Both the position numbers and the translations under genes were made by a program. Source: Candidatus Aminicenantes bacterium UBA1061 (GTDB lineage: Bacteria > Acidobacteriota > Aminicenantia > Aminicenantales > Saccharicenantaceae). Taken from it: a stretch of 14,349 bases of DNA. Position 1 is the stretch's first letter. Each line of letters begins with the position of its first letter. The notes under the pieces were generated by a model that worked only from the letters and a program-made list of their open reading frames with translations, did not search any database and was not told where the DNA came from. The stretch is from assembly GCA_002316315.1 (NCBI GenBank), contig DCDG01000012.1, positions 1 through 14,349 of the forward strand, written 5' to 3'. This document shows, in pieces, positions 14,231 through 14,349 of the stretch.

Positions 14231-14349
14231 CTAAACTATCTTCGTTTTTTTGGTGTTGGCCAGCAAACTTTCCTGAGTGTAGAGATGTTCACGGGTAAGG
14301 GCCAGTTGAGCTTTTAACTGAGCTTTGATCTCTTCTCCTGGCACCAAAT
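14231..14349 (-). CDS. C-terminal tail of an unidentified protein, cut by the window edge
   Basis: A frame open to the right edge runs 38 codons to TAG at 14231-14233. It reads LVPGEEIKAQLKAQL, then LTREHLYTQESLLANTKKTK, in a helical, charged composition typical of a real C-terminus. It lies upstream of the S9 gene on the same strand. The fragment is too short to recognise a family. Confidence 0.45.
   Translation of the reverse strand, partial: LVPGEEIKAQLKAQLALTREHLYTQESLLANTKKTKIV

Noticed and set aside
1..14349. CRISPR array, tRNA or rRNA genes
   Set aside because: No regularly spaced direct repeats and no tRNA or rRNA landmark sequences were seen on either strand.

Overview
The window reads as a chromosomal accessory stretch of a Gram-negative, anaerobe-like bacterium of moderate GC. 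The best guess is Candidatus Aminicenantes or a relative near Acidobacteriota. This rests on several divergent secreted 6-bladed beta-propeller proteins side by side, a long S9-family peptidase, and a sigma-54-type AAA+ protein with an unusual C-terminal domain that I associate with Acidobacteriota-type regulators. The assignment is inference. Strong TTGACA-type promoters with 16-19 base spacers can be picked out before most genes.

Layout, left to right. Five intact propeller genes lie on the minus strand (47-1111, 1479-2582, 3000-4046, 5634-6758, 9206-10273). All have an N-terminal export or anchor signal, and all carry GQGP followed by two residues, the second acidic (E or D), after the first blade. 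Between them are pieces of further paralogues: a C-terminal fragment at 1245-1469, a decayed C-terminal relic with stop and frameshift at about 2850-2955, and possibly an N-terminal fragment on the plus strand at 11254-11613. An AAA_14/DUF4143-type ATPase (4135-5424) has its own promoter, overlaid by a perfect 14-bp dyad. A TPR-like secreted protein (8451-9176) follows the fifth propeller in an apparent two-gene operon.

The only long plus-strand gene is a sigma-54-interaction-type AAA+ protein (7284-8410). Its strong ribosome binding site and ATG are followed directly by a run of eight G, and the conserved AAA+ reading frame is offset from that ATG by one base. One more G, a -1 slip, or a sequencing error would join them. 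The promoter before it has a perfect TTGACA and a nine-T run in the -35/-10 spacer. This is the most interesting signal in the window: a candidate phase-variable or frameshift-controlled regulator inside a paralogous secreted-protein array.

The right part holds a decayed IS3-family transposase (about 10392-11086), a 14-bp perfect hairpin of REP-like appearance (11155-11191), and a complete S9-family (DPP IV/acylaminoacyl-peptidase type) secreted serine peptidase (11629-14064) with a Gly/Arg/Phe-rich insert. The window ends in the C-terminal tail of another minus-strand gene.

How the genes work together is not proven. The exported propellers, TPR protein and S9 peptidase suggest periplasmic or cell-surface functions such as protein or peptide binding and processing. 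Remnants, an IS relic and repeats indicate an actively rearranging region.
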